Part shown: positions 17,006-26,175 of the stretch, piece after piece
Layout: every line of letters starts with the position of its first letter
Position numbering within the stretch: position 1 is the first letter of the stretch
Assembly: GCA_910585455.1 (NCBI GenBank)
Contig: CAJUEL010000005.1
Span: 1 to 64,000, forward strand
DNA length: 64,000 nucleotides
DNA from: an uncultured Eisenbergiella sp.
GTDB taxonomy: Bacteria > Bacillota > Clostridia > Lachnospirales > Lachnospiraceae
Direction: 5' to 3'
Notes under the pieces: generated by a model
Told to the model about the DNA's origin: nothing
Databases searched by the model: none
The model's input: only the letters and a program-made list of their open reading frames with translations
Position numbers and translations under genes: made by a program

Positions 17006-17060
17006 ACAGCACCACCCCAAAACCTGAAAAATTATTTTTCCGGTTTTGGGGTGGCGCTGT
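17006..17060. repeat. Long imperfect hairpin between peptide gene and export operon
   Basis: ACAGC-CCACCCCAAAACC (17006-17024) pairs with GGTTTTGGGGTGG-GCTGT (17042-17060) with one mismatch, and GAAAAA/TTTTTC extends the stem towards a 3-base loop. It lies just upstream of the peptide gene in its reading direction. It could insulate the divergent units or be a regulator site. A 62-codon frame across it has no ribosome binding site. Confidence 0.6.
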
Positions 17061-17083
17061 CTATGTCATACTGGTAAAATACT

Positions 17084-17177
17084 TTGTAAGACAAATGCGT
17101 ATTTGCATTATTTATGAAGGAATCCTGTACATGCATCCGGAGGGATTGTGCTATTATGCATAATCCCTTCAGGATGC
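17084..17177 (+). promoter_or_regulatory. Weak promoter and leader hairpin of the export operon
   Basis: TTGTAA (17084-17089) and CATTAT (17106-17111) are 16 bases apart, a weak promoter candidate. Downstream, GCATCC-GG-AGGGATT-GTGC (17133-17151) pairs with GCATAATCCCTTCAGGATGC (17158-17177) to give a stem of about 18 bp with few mismatches, ending 19 bases before AAGGGG. It could modulate translation of the first permease. Confidence 0.4.
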
Positions 17178-17206
17178 TGTATTGAAATATCGATCAAGGG
17201 GTTAAA

Positions 17207-18343
17207 ATGACAATGCGGCCATTATTAAAAGCCTTAAAAAATAATTTACATATGCTATATCATAGAGAACGGTTTCTTCTTTTTCTGATGATTATATGTT
17301 CCTTTTGTTCAGGCATTATGCTGCCCTTCATATACGGAATATATTGCAATTATGCAGAAAAGCTGAATGCGCAATTATATGAATTAACCCTTTTGCAGCT
17401 TCGCTTTGTGGAAGGAAAAGAAGAAACGCGGGTCCGTAAGGAGATTTTAAACGATTTTTTTCAAAGTCTGCCGGAAAAGGTGACAGATCAGATCGATATG
17501 TTTTTTGTCAGGTGCAGGGATGAAAACGGGAAGATAGTAGAATGCCGTTTTACATTGGAGGAGAAGGAATACCGGGCATGCAGGGTTTTGCGTGATAACC
17601 TTCTGCAATCCAATATACTGGATGGCTATTTTACAGATGATGAGGAAGCGGATGGAAAAAAGGTGGCGATTATCTCCCGTGTGGATGGAAGCCCGGGGGA
17701 CGAGATATCAATATTCGGCGATTCTTATCGGGTGGTGGCAACTCATGATTGGGGAAATGACCTCATTATGGTTCCGTTTTTGTCATTGAAGGAAGACGTA
17801 GAATTGGACGATTATGGTGTGGTCATGGCATTTCATAAGAGAATCACGCCAGAGCAGTTTGTACTGGTAAAGGACACTGTTGATGTGGTTATGAAGGATA
17901 TGGTATATTTGCCGGAAATGCCAAAGCTGGATCAATACCAAAGACGGTTATATCAATCTTTAATTGCGCTGATGATTTTGACAGGAATCGCTATTTCACT
18001 GAACTATGTGATTACGTATCAATATATCGCAGGGAAAAGAAAACGGGAGCTGGCAGTTTTTATGATTTGTGGGATGAATCAGAATAAGGCGGTCCTTTTA
18101 TTGATGATGGAGAGTGCGGTCCTGCTGTTGCCTGGCATTATTACTGGCCTGGGGGTATTTCATTTTATCATCAGACCGGCTTTATATAGATGGATGCCGT
18201 ATTTGGTGGATGGATATGGACTTAAAATATATCTCATGATTGTATTCATTTTTGGAGTTACCTTTGAAGTCTTTTTTGGAATACTGCAAAAGCATATGAT
18301 GAAAAAGCAGGACATCAGCAGCATGTTGAGGAAAAAAAGATAA
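17207..18343 (+). CDS. FtsX/MacB-like ABC permease, subunit 1
   Basis: The 378-aa membrane protein has one N-terminal helix (residues 22-46), a long extracellular domain (about 47-245) and three clustered C-terminal helices (about 251-271, 294-321, 341-361). This is the four-helix plan of FtsX/MacB-type permeases, which do not make a transport channel but couple ATP hydrolysis outside the membrane. The motif GKRKRELAVFMICGMNQNK between helices 2 and 3 is the usual cytoplasmic coupling segment. AAGGGG is 5 bases before the ATG. The stop shares one base with the next gene's start. Likely one half of a heterodimer with the protein at 18343. Confidence 0.75.
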   Translation: MTMRPLLKALKNNLHMLYHRERFLLFLMIICSFCSGIMLPFIYGIYCNYAEKLNAQLYELTLLQLRFVEGKEETRVRKEILNDFFQSLPEKVTDQIDMFFVRCRDENGKIVECRFTLEEKEYRACRVLRDNLLQSNILDGYFTDDEEADGKKVAIISRVDGSPGDEISIFGDSYRVVATHDWGNDLIMVPFLSLKEDVELDDYGVVMAFHKRITPEQFVLVKDTVDVVMKDMVYLPEMPKLDQYQRRLYQSLIALMILTGIAISLNYVITYQYIAGKRKRELAVFMICGMNQNKAVLLLMMESAVLLLPGIITGLGVFHFIIRPALYRWMPYLVDGYGLKIYLMIVFIFGVTFEVFFGILQKHMMKKQDISSMLRKKR

Positions 18344-19593
18344 TGAAGATCATTTTAAAGCTCGCACGAAAAGAAATCAGAAAACATCGCGCCATGTATT
18401 TATTCATTACAATGCAAATAGCGATTACATTATTGATTGGAATTACATGCGGCACGATTTTTTCAAATCAGTTTGCCATGTATCGAAAGTTTCATTGGCT
18501 CATGGAAGGGGATGGAAAATTTATAAGCTCTATGGGGGGAGTGCGGGTTCCGGAAGCGGATGTAAATACAGGGATTTCTGGTACGAAAATTTTAGAGAAA
18601 TATATGCAGAAGACAGATATCATAAGCTGTTATCATGTGCTGGGACATTTTATGAGGGAAACACTGTCTCTGGATTGGAATATAACCGTATATGATGACC
18701 TTCTGGCGCAAAGCCATGTGCCGTTATTACAGGAGGGAGAATGGTATCAGAAGGGGAATGCGCAAAGGGGAGAACTCCGGGCTGTTATCTCATCAAATGC
18801 TTATGGCATTGGTGTGGGAGATTATATTTCCGTAGTTCCTTATGAGGAAGAGCTAAAAGAGGTCAAAGTGCGCGTAATAGGCATTCTGGATCAGGATGCA
18901 CAGATTATCAAATTTCAGGCAAGTGATAATATGGTGTCATATCGGAATTTTTTGAATACATGTGATAATGAAAATGGGATGCCGACGATGCTGTTTTTGA
19001 AAAGCGATTTTTCAGAGCTTTATGATGGCAATGGGCTGGGAGAAAATCTGCTTTGGCCATCGGGAATGATGTTTTTCTTTTATAGAGAGGGGATTGCCGA
19101 TGAAGAAAGAATACTGAACGACAGCTTCATTAAAAATTATTTCAATGCGCAGATTGAAGAGTCTTTATCGGAGGTCAGACAAAAAAGCGTTCAATACCTG
19201 TGGGAACAGGTATGGGAGGTATTGCCGATATTGGTGGCATCCATGCTGTTTGTAATGATCAGCACGATCAGCGTCGGTGTGTTGGGAACAAAGTATGCGC
19301 TTGAAAATTATCGTGTTTATAATATGATTGGTTTATCTCAAAAGGAATGCTCTATGATTCAGATGTGCATCAATTTGCTGATTCTGGAAAGAGGCGTTTT
19401 ATTTGTGGCAGTGACGGCAGGCGTTTTTCGGGCAGGACTGGAATATTTCGGTAAGAAGAGCATGCCTGAAATTGGCATCATTCAATTTGGTCAGTGCCTT
19501 GTGATGAGCCTTGTATGGTTCCTGTTATCTTATCTGCTTCAAAAATCAGTATTAAAAGATGCCGCTTTATGGAGGATTGAGCAAAATGATTAA
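18343..19593 (+). CDS. FtsX/MacB-like ABC permease, subunit 2
   Basis: The 416-aa protein repeats the plan of its neighbour: helix 1 at residues 17-40, an extracellular domain to about 290, then helices near 293-315, 340-362 and 383-400. The coupling segment is LENYRVYNMIGLSQKECSM. Overlaps of 1 base at the start and 8 bases at the end with the neighbouring genes indicate strict co-translation. With 17207 and the ATPase at 19586 it would form a complete heterodimeric mechanotransmission-type ABC system, like those for peptide export or antimicrobial-peptide resistance. Confidence 0.75.
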   Translation: MKIILKLARKEIRKHRAMYLFITMQIAITLLIGITCGTIFSNQFAMYRKFHWLMEGDGKFISSMGGVRVPEADVNTGISGTKILEKYMQKTDIISCYHVLGHFMRETLSLDWNITVYDDLLAQSHVPLLQEGEWYQKGNAQRGELRAVISSNAYGIGVGDYISVVPYEEELKEVKVRVIGILDQDAQIIKFQASDNMVSYRNFLNTCDNENGMPTMLFLKSDFSELYDGNGLGENLLWPSGMMFFFYREGIADEERILNDSFIKNYFNAQIEESLSEVRQKSVQYLWEQVWEVLPILVASMLFVMISTISVGVLGTKYALENYRVYNMIGLSQKECSMIQMCINLLILERGVLFVAVTAGVFRAGLEYFGKKSMPEIGIIQFGQCLVMSLVWFLLSYLLQKSVLKDAALWRIEQND

Positions 19594-20299
19594 GCTTTCA
19601 AATCTTGTAAAAATATGTAATAAGGGACAGGCGAACGAGCATGCGATTTTAGAAAATATTAATCTGGAAATTGGCAGAGGAGAGATGGTCTCTGTTATTG
19701 GAAAATCCGGCGCGGGAAAATCAACATTGCTTCAGGTGCTGGCAGGAATTACAGATTATGATAAGGGAGAATATTACTTTGGGAAGCAGTTGATTAAAAA
19801 AATGTCCGATGATCAGTTGGCGCGGTTCCGGAATGAAAGGGTTGGTATTGTATTGCAGGATTTTTCTTTAATAGAGGAGTTTAAAGCTTTTGACAATGTG
19901 ATCCTGCCATTGGAATTTTCTCACAGATATACGAAGGCGAAGATGACCAAAATTGGAAAGGAACTGCTGAAATACGTGAATTTAGAAAAAAAGGCAGAAC
20001 AGATTGTTCATACAATGTCTGGTGGAGAAAAGCAAAGAATCGCAATAGCGCGTGCGCTGGCAAACAGTCCGGATGTTATTTTGGCGGATGAACCGACCGG
20101 CGCATTGGATTCGGAGAGTACGTTTGTGATCATGCAGCTATTGCATAAGGTACACCGGGCGGGCAAGACCGTTATGATTGTTACACATGATATGGAGGTC
20201 GCGAGCCAATGTGAAAGGATCATCACAATAAGTGATGGCAAAATAAAAGAGGATACCGTATTGACCGGATTCAAGGATCATTGCAGGGAGGGTAAGTAA
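19586..20299 (+). CDS. ABC ATPase, MacB/LolD type
   Basis: The 237-aa ATPase has Walker A GKSGAGKST (residues 39-47), signature MSGGEKQRIAIARAL, Walker B VILADEPTGALD and the switch histidine in IVTHDME, all intact. The sequence ADEPTGALD is characteristic of the MacB/LolD/BceA class that serves FtsX-like permeases. The ATG at 19586 has GGAGGA 9 bases upstream and lies inside the end of the permease gene; the nine extra codons before it are not needed. The stop abuts the next start. Confidence 0.92.
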   Translation: MIKLSNLVKICNKGQANEHAILENINLEIGRGEMVSVIGKSGAGKSTLLQVLAGITDYDKGEYYFGKQLIKKMSDDQLARFRNERVGIVLQDFSLIEEFKAFDNVILPLEFSHRYTKAKMTKIGKELLKYVNLEKKAEQIVHTMSGGEKQRIAIARALANSPDVILADEPTGALDSESTFVIMQLLHKVHRAGKTVMIVTHDMEVASQCERIITISDGKIKEDTVLTGFKDHCREGK

Positions 20300-22090
20300 A
20301 TGTTCAGAAATATAGGGTATGCTTTAAAAAATTCCTGGGCTGCGGATCCGACAAGGGCGATCCTGGATTTTTGCGTAAAATTTTTCTTCCGCGCATACGT
20401 TGTGTTTTACAATGTCTTTTTTCTGGGCTATGTCCTGAATATGATAGAAAATAATGCTGATACGACCTATATCTGGTTTCTTGTAGGAATCAGTATTTTT
20501 GCGATGGTCAGCTATGACGGGCTGGCGGCCTGGTATTACAATACCTATAAGCCATACGCTGATCAGAATGTTAAGAAAAAATATAAGAAAATGATTTATA
20601 AAAAGGCAGCTGCCGTAGATCTGGAATATTATGAAAATCCGGAATTTTATGATATCTATACAAAGGCGTCCAGTGAAATTACCGTCAGGTTCGATCAGGT
20701 ATTGAGCGATGTGAGCGAATTGATTGTAGGCATACTGGTAAACGGGTACCTGTTTATAACGATATTTGAGCTGGACAGATTCGCCGCTGTCATCTGCTTT
20801 TTTCCAATCTTTATAAAAAATGTGGTGGGCAGAAATTTAAATGCGGAAAAATTCAGGCTGTATACAGAAAACGTGGATGCGAACAGACGGAAAGATTACA
20901 TACAGAGAACCGTATATTTAAAAGAATACAGCAAGGAAATTCATACCTCCAATATTTTCCAGCTGATGAGCGATAAATTCAGATGCGCTTCAGACGAACT
21001 GATCGCAAATATCAGCAGATACGGTGTGAGAATCGCTGTGTGGGATTTTTTGAATTCGGCTTCGGTCAATGTATTCACTTATTTTATCGCGATCATGTAT
21101 GCTTCCTACAGGGCTTTAGTGACGCAGACGCTATCGGTGGGAGAATATATCATTTTGATCAATGCGATTGCCCGGCTTTCGGGCATGCTTGTGGAATTTG
21201 TGGACAGGGGGATAAGCCTCCATGAATCGGCGAAGCATGTGGGCAACATTCAATCCTTTTTAAATATGGCGTCAAGCCTGGATACGGGCGTCAGGGCTGT
21301 TGCAGACAAGGAAGTGAGCGGGATAGCATTTGAGAATGTTTCCTTTTCCTATCCGGGGCAGACGAGGCTCTCCTTAAGAAATGTAAGCATGCATGTAAAC
21401 GCCGGTGAAAAAATAGCGATTATCGGTTTGAACGGAGCGGGAAAAACGACGCTGATAAAGCTGTTGCTGCGCCTTTATGATGTGTCCGAAGGAAAAATAT
21501 CAGTGAACGGAATCAATATCAAAGAATATCAGCTGGATGAATACAGGAATCTTTTTTCTACAGTATTCCAGGATTTTAAGATTTATGCCGCCACTGTGGC
21601 TGAAAATGTTGTGCTGGATACAGAAACCGGCATGGAAGACAGCATTGACAGCGCTTTGCAAAACAGCGGTATTTATCCATATTTATATGAGCGTTACGGG
21701 AACGCGGCAAGGGAGCGAATACTGACAAAGGAATTTGATGATAATGGATTGGTCCTTTCGGGCGGGCAGTTCCAGAAAATTGCGATCGCAAGGGCGTTCA
21801 TGAAATCCGGAGGAATCGCCATACTGGATGAACCGTCCAGCGCGCTGGATCCGCTTGCGGAACAGGAGATGTTTCACAATCTGTTAAGTGCCTGCGAGGA
21901 TAAAATTGTGATTTTCATTTCCCATCGGCTGACCGCGGCGGCGCTGGCAGACCGCATTTATGTCATGCAGGACGGAGCTGTGGCAGAGTATGGAACCCAT
22001 GAGCAGTTAATGGAGAATAAGGGGACATACTATCACATGTATATCAGGCAGAATAAAAAATTTGAGAATGGTGAGGCAGCCAATGAATAA
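20300..22090 (+). CDS. ABC exporter half-transporter, subunit 1
   Basis: This 596-aa protein fuses a membrane domain of about six helices (residues 1-320) to an ATPase domain with Walker A GLNGAGKTT (376-384), signature LSGGQFQKIAIARAF and Walker B AILDEPSSALDP. No peptidase C39 domain precedes it, so it would not process a double-glycine leader. The starting ATG follows GGAGGGTAAGTAA directly after the previous gene. It should pair with the similar protein at 22083. Such pairs export peptides, lipids or drugs; proximity to the small peptide gene makes peptide export a reasonable guess. Confidence 0.85.
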   Translation: MFRNIGYALKNSWAADPTRAILDFCVKFFFRAYVVFYNVFFLGYVLNMIENNADTTYIWFLVGISIFAMVSYDGLAAWYYNTYKPYADQNVKKKYKKMIYKKAAAVDLEYYENPEFYDIYTKASSEITVRFDQVLSDVSELIVGILVNGYLFITIFELDRFAAVICFFPIFIKNVVGRNLNAEKFRLYTENVDANRRKDYIQRTVYLKEYSKEIHTSNIFQLMSDKFRCASDELIANISRYGVRIAVWDFLNSASVNVFTYFIAIMYASYRALVTQTLSVGEYIILINAIARLSGMLVEFVDRGISLHESAKHVGNIQSFLNMASSLDTGVRAVADKEVSGIAFENVSFSYPGQTRLSLRNVSMHVNAGEKIAIIGLNGAGKTTLIKLLLRLYDVSEGKISVNGINIKEYQLDEYRNLFSTVFQDFKIYAATVAENVVLDTETGMEDSIDSALQNSGIYPYLYERYGNAARERILTKEFDDNGLVLSGGQFQKIAIARAFMKSGGIAILDEPSSALDPLAEQEMFHNLLSACEDKIVIFISHRLTAAALADRIYVMQDGAVAEYGTHEQLMENKGTYYHMYIRQNKKFENGEAANE

Positions 22091-23834
22091 AAAGAAAACG
22101 GGTTTCATTGCGAACAATTTATTTATGCTGAAAGAGGTAATGGATATCATTCCCCTGTATGCTGTATTTTTACTTTCCCTGACCGTAGCAAGGGCGCTGA
22201 TAAACGCTTATCTCAATGTGTATCTGATTAAATATGTTGTGGATGCGATTCAATCAAGAGAAGCGTATGAGACGGTTTTTTTCCATGTGGTTATTGCCAT
22301 GACATTGTTTATTTTGCAGAAAGCATGCGAGAGCATATTCAACAACATAGGGGCTCCGCGGATGAAGCAGCGATTGAACTATAAAATGCAATTATCACTG
22401 TTTGAAAAGGGAAAGGAGCTCGATATTGAAAACTATGATAAAACCGATTTTTATAATGATTTTGTGCTCTCCATGTCCAGCGCGGATACAAAGGCGATTG
22501 AAGTGATAGATACCATCAATGATCTGCTATACAATATCATTTCTATTTTTGCCATGGTTACGCTGATCGCCTCCATCGATATTACGGGGCTGGTTTTTGC
22601 GCTGGTGAATGTGGTAGCGGCATATTTTCTGAATATCAGGACGGCAAGAGTGAACTATAAAAAGAATCTGGAGCTGATCCCGCCGGGAAGAATGGAAACC
22701 TATGTGGGACGGATTTTTTATCTGCCGGAATACGCGAAGGAAATCAGAATGAGCAACATAAAAAAAGTGTTGCTGCGGGATCTGGATGACTCGATTGAAG
22801 AAACCAGAAGCATCATTAAAAAATACGCCAGAGAGCTGACCATACTCAATTTTTCCAATTATGGCTTTTTCAGAACATTTCTGATGCGGGGGGTCTATCT
22901 GATCATCATTGTTTATAAGCTGGTTATTTCGAAAACAATCACTTTCGGGTCATTTATGGCGCTTTTTAAAGGGTCATGGGAGTTTAAAAACAGCATTGAG
23001 GCAATCATCAACATTGTTCCCAGACTGGTGGATAACAGCCTGTACATTGATAAATATAAGGCGTTTCGGATGAAAAAATCCACAATACGGGAAAACAGCG
23101 GCGACGATCCGCTTCCCGGACAGGCGGCGGAGATCGTTTTTCGCAATGTGAGCTTCCGGTATTCGGACGAATCGCCTTATATTCTGAAAAATGTCAATTT
23201 GTGCATCCGTCCTGGCGAAAAAATAGCCATATATGGATTGAATGGAGCCGGAAAATCAACGCTGATTAAATTGTTGCTGCGGCTGTATCCCGTCAGCGCG
23301 GGGGAGATTCTGCTGGGAGGAAAGAATATCAACTGTTACAGCTTAAATGAATATTATCATTATATCGGTGTTATTTTTCAGGATTTCAGGCTGTTTGCGT
23401 TCAGCATTGCCGAAAATGTGCTGCTTGACAGCTATGATCCCTCAGAGGAGGAGCGGATAAAGGAGCTGCTTGCGTATGTCGGTTTCGGAGATAAATATGA
23501 ACGGACCCAAAGAGGGGTTACATCCGCTGTTTCCAGAGAGTTTGACAGGGAGGGAATCAATTTTTCGGGCGGCGAGCAGCAGAAGATTGCCCTTGCCCGC
23601 ACAATAGCGCGGGATTATTCTGTCGTCGTATATGATGAGCCCGCCAGCGCCCTGGATCCCATTTCCGAATATGAGATCAATAAGGCAATATGGCTTTCGT
23701 CAAAGGACAAAACCGTCATATGTATTTCACACCGAATCAATACGAATGTGAAGGCAGACCGGACAATTTATATGAGAGAAGGGCAGGTTGTTGAGAATGA
23801 TGAAGAATTGGAAGCAATCTATCAAATAAGCTGA
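22083..23834 (+). CDS. ABC exporter half-transporter, subunit 2
   Basis: This 583-aa half transporter has about six helices, then an ATPase with Walker A GLNGAGKST (residues 385-393), signature FSGGEQQKIALARTI and Walker B VVYDEPASALDP. It resembles its neighbour at 20300 throughout, including a membrane-domain segment around YLPEYAKEIRMSN that matches YLKEYSKEIHTSN there, so the two arose by duplication. I chose the ATG at 22083, which overlaps the previous stop by 8 bases and follows GTGAGG. It is the last gene of the AT-richer export operon. Confidence 0.85.
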   Translation: MNKKKTGFIANNLFMLKEVMDIIPLYAVFLLSLTVARALINAYLNVYLIKYVVDAIQSREAYETVFFHVVIAMTLFILQKACESIFNNIGAPRMKQRLNYKMQLSLFEKGKELDIENYDKTDFYNDFVLSMSSADTKAIEVIDTINDLLYNIISIFAMVTLIASIDITGLVFALVNVVAAYFLNIRTARVNYKKNLELIPPGRMETYVGRIFYLPEYAKEIRMSNIKKVLLRDLDDSIEETRSIIKKYARELTILNFSNYGFFRTFLMRGVYLIIIVYKLVISKTITFGSFMALFKGSWEFKNSIEAIINIVPRLVDNSLYIDKYKAFRMKKSTIRENSGDDPLPGQAAEIVFRNVSFRYSDESPYILKNVNLCIRPGEKIAIYGLNGAGKSTLIKLLLRLYPVSAGEILLGGKNINCYSLNEYYHYIGVIFQDFRLFAFSIAENVLLDSYDPSEEERIKELLAYVGFGDKYERTQRGVTSAVSREFDREGINFSGGEQQKIALARTIARDYSVVVYDEPASALDPISEYEINKAIWLSSKDKTVICISHRINTNVKADRTIYMREGQVVENDEELEAIYQIS

Positions 23835-23838
23835 TTTC

Positions 23839-23867
23839 GTAACAAGACCTGTCTGAACTGTTGTTAC
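23839..23867. repeat. Dispersed palindrome, copy 1
   Basis: GTAACAA and TTGTTAC are perfect 7-bp arms around a GACCTGTCTGAACTG core. Related elements lie at 30926, 41107 and 55015. This copy separates the export operon from the polysaccharide locus. Confidence 0.7.
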
Positions 23868-23896
23868 ATGATTTCCCGCCGCTGCCCCGCCGATTG

Positions 23897-23925
23897 TTGA
23901 CTTTTGAGGCAGTTCTTCGTATAAT
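23897..23925 (+). promoter_or_regulatory. Strong promoter opening the polysaccharide locus
   Basis: TTGACT (23897-23902) and TATAAT (23920-23925) are exactly 17 bases apart, close to sigma-A consensus. Transcription would start near 23932. A small ATGGG/CCCAT hairpin (23924-23944) sits in the short leader before GGGGAGG. Confidence 0.8.
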
Positions 23926-23957
23926 GGGAACGTAAAACCCATGCGGGGAGGCATACC

Positions 23958-25295
23958 ATGTCAAAAATCATGTTTCATTTAAATTGTCTGGAGCAGGGCG
24001 GCGCCGAGCGGGTGGTGTCCAATCTTGCGAACCAGTTTGTAAAAGAAAAATACGAGGTGATCGTCGCCACCGAGTGGCAGGGCAAGGATGAGTTCTGGCT
24101 GGACGATAAGGTGCGCAGAATCCATGTCGGGCTGCAGGAGGCGGACGAGAAAAAGGGACGGCTGGCGAAGGTCCTGCGGCGTCAGGGCAACCTGCGGCGT
24201 CTGGTCAAGGAGGAAAAGCCGGATATCCTGATCGCCTTTGCCCACAATGCGATATACAGAGCGCTTTTGTCCACCATCGGCTTAAAGACGCCGGTGCTGA
24301 TTTCGGTGCGGACCGATCCGGCAGGGCATTACGATTCGACGCTGGACAAGCTGGCGATCCCGGTTTTGTTCCGGCGTGCGGCGGGCTGCGTATTCCAGAC
24401 GGAAGGCCAGAAAGCGTTTTTCCCGGGCTTTTTACAGAGGAAATCCCGGATTATTTTAAATCCTGTCCATGAAAAATATTTTCAGGATTTTGGGATAGGG
24501 GCGAATGAGGAAGAGCAGGAAAGCAAAGGCGAAGAAGCGGCGTCTGCAGCGGCGGGCGCAGAAGCGGCAGCCAGTGCAGAGCAGGCTGAAAGCGCAGAGG
24601 CTTTTGCGGATACAGCGCCTGCGGAGAATACGGAAGAGGCGGGGGAGGAACAGCCCCGGGAAGAGGACGGGCGCAGGAAAGCGGTGGTGCAGTCAGGCAG
24701 GCTGGTGGACTTCAAAAATCAGCCGATGCTGATCGAGGCATTTTTGAAGGTGCGCGAGGCCCATCCGGATTACGTGCTGGAAATTTACGGTCCTGATTCC
24801 TTCGACGGAACGAAGGAAACGCTGGAGACGCTCATCACCCGGTATCAGGCGGGAGAATTCATCAGGCTGATGGGCGGCAGCGACAGGCTGGAGAAGCTGC
24901 TGCCGGATGCTTCCGTGTTCGCCTTTTCTTCGGACTGGGAGGGGCTGCCCAACGCTCTGCTGGAGGCGATGGCGATGGGACTGCCCATCGTGGCGACGGA
25001 TTGTCCCTGCGGCGGACCGCGGACGGTCATCACCAATGAGGAAAACGGGCTGCTGGTGCCGATCAAGGACGCGGGAGCGATGGCTGCGGGAATCAACCGG
25101 CTGATCGAGGACCGGGAGCTGGCGGCGCGGCTGGGAGAGAACGCCCGCAGTATCCGGGAGCTTGTGAATCCGGAAGCGGTCATCACCCAGTGGCGCAGCT
25201 ATATCGATGAGCTCATCGCGCCGAAACCGGAGCCGCCAAAGAAGGTCAGGGAGCCGGAGGAAGACGATGAAGAGGACGATGAGGACGAGGAATGA
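23958..25295 (+). CDS. Glycosyltransferase family 4 with low-complexity insert and acidic tail
   Basis: The 445-aa GT-B enzyme has the N-terminal motif EQGGAERVVSNLA and the donor-site motif DWEGLPNALLEAMAMG with both glutamates of EX7E. Between the two lobes, residues about 182-238 are an Ala/Glu-rich stretch (for example AASAAAGAEAAASAEQAE) that no GT4 fold needs. The C-terminus ends in an Asp/Glu run (EEDDEEDDEDEE). A paralogue without the insert is at 28089. As first gene after the promoter it may act early in glycan assembly. Donor and acceptor are not deducible. Confidence 0.85.
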   Translation: MSKIMFHLNCLEQGGAERVVSNLANQFVKEKYEVIVATEWQGKDEFWLDDKVRRIHVGLQEADEKKGRLAKVLRRQGNLRRLVKEEKPDILIAFAHNAIYRALLSTIGLKTPVLISVRTDPAGHYDSTLDKLAIPVLFRRAAGCVFQTEGQKAFFPGFLQRKSRIILNPVHEKYFQDFGIGANEEEQESKGEEAASAAAGAEAAASAEQAESAEAFADTAPAENTEEAGEEQPREEDGRRKAVVQSGRLVDFKNQPMLIEAFLKVREAHPDYVLEIYGPDSFDGTKETLETLITRYQAGEFIRLMGGSDRLEKLLPDASVFAFSSDWEGLPNALLEAMAMGLPIVATDCPCGGPRTVITNEENGLLVPIKDAGAMAAGINRLIEDRELAARLGENARSIRELVNPEAVITQWRSYIDELIAPKPEPPKKVREPEEDDEEDDEDEE

Positions 25296-25396
25296 TGATC
25301 CGGCTTCATGTAGCCTGGAAAGGCTTTTGCGCAGCTTTTTAAAAGTGAATGGCGGGTGAGACGGTGCGGCAGCAACAATAGAAGCGGAGGATATAT

Positions 25397-26170
25397 ATGT
25401 TTTCATTTGAGGATTACAGGGAAATCATCAGAATCATTCAGTCCACGGGCAGGCAGGCGGGCTATCATGAGGCGCTCACGAAGGACCGCTTCATTCTCAT
25501 GCGCCATGATGTGGAATACAGCGTGGAGCGGGCCTATGCCCTGTCAAAAGTGGAGCAGAGCATGGATTTTACCTCCACTTATTTTTTTCAGTGGACGAAT
25601 AATTCCTATAATATTTTGTCCAGAAGGAATATGGACATCATCAAGGACATGCACGAGCGGGGACACTGCATCGGGCTGCATTTTGCCTTAAACGGCATGA
25701 CGGACATGGAACAGATCCGCAGACAGATCGGGAAGGAAATTCACATTTTGCAGGAAATGTTCGGCTTTACCATCGATACCTTTTCCATTCATCGCCCTTC
25801 CAGGGACGTGCTGCGGGAAAATATCAAGCTGCCGGGCATTTTAAACGCCTATCAGGACGAATTTTTTACCTTTGCGGAAAATGTGAACGGGCAGACGTCC
25901 CTGCAGGTGAAATACATGTCGGATGCCAATCACATCTGGCGGTACGGCTATCCGGACGAGGCCAATATCACGGGCTATGACAAGGTACAGATTCTCACCC
26001 ATCCCTTCGCATGGAGCGATAAGGGCTATGATAACCGGGACAATTACGCGGTTTTGATTCAGGAAAAGTATAAAGAGCTGATCGAGAGCATCGACAATGA
26101 GTGCAAGGATTTCGGGGAATACAGACGGGAATTCATGAAAGCAGAGCTGGTTCCGGAAAGGAACGGGTGA
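25397..26170 (+). CDS. Polysaccharide deacetylase-like protein
   Basis: The 257-aa protein contains the metal-site motif ILMRHDVEY (residues 34-42, the HD pair of NodB-type deacetylases), GHCIGLHF, where deacetylases have their second histidine region, and a later TFSIHRPS and ILTHPFAW with further candidate histidines. There is no signal peptide, which suggests action on a cytoplasmic sugar intermediate or another role. GGAGGATATAT precedes the ATG. The next gene starts 6 bases after its stop. The fold call is moderately sure; deacetylation is inferred. Confidence 0.6.
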   Translation: MFSFEDYREIIRIIQSTGRQAGYHEALTKDRFILMRHDVEYSVERAYALSKVEQSMDFTSTYFFQWTNNSYNILSRRNMDIIKDMHERGHCIGLHFALNGMTDMEQIRRQIGKEIHILQEMFGFTIDTFSIHRPSRDVLRENIKLPGILNAYQDEFFTFAENVNGQTSLQVKYMSDANHIWRYGYPDEANITGYDKVQILTHPFAWSDKGYDNRDNYAVLIQEKYKELIESIDNECKDFGEYRREFMKAELVPERNG

Positions 26171-26175
26171 GGCGC

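Noticed and set aside
16978..17163. 62-codon + strand frame between peptide gene and export operon
   Set aside because: It runs through the long hairpin, has no ribosome binding site and no sensible protein character.
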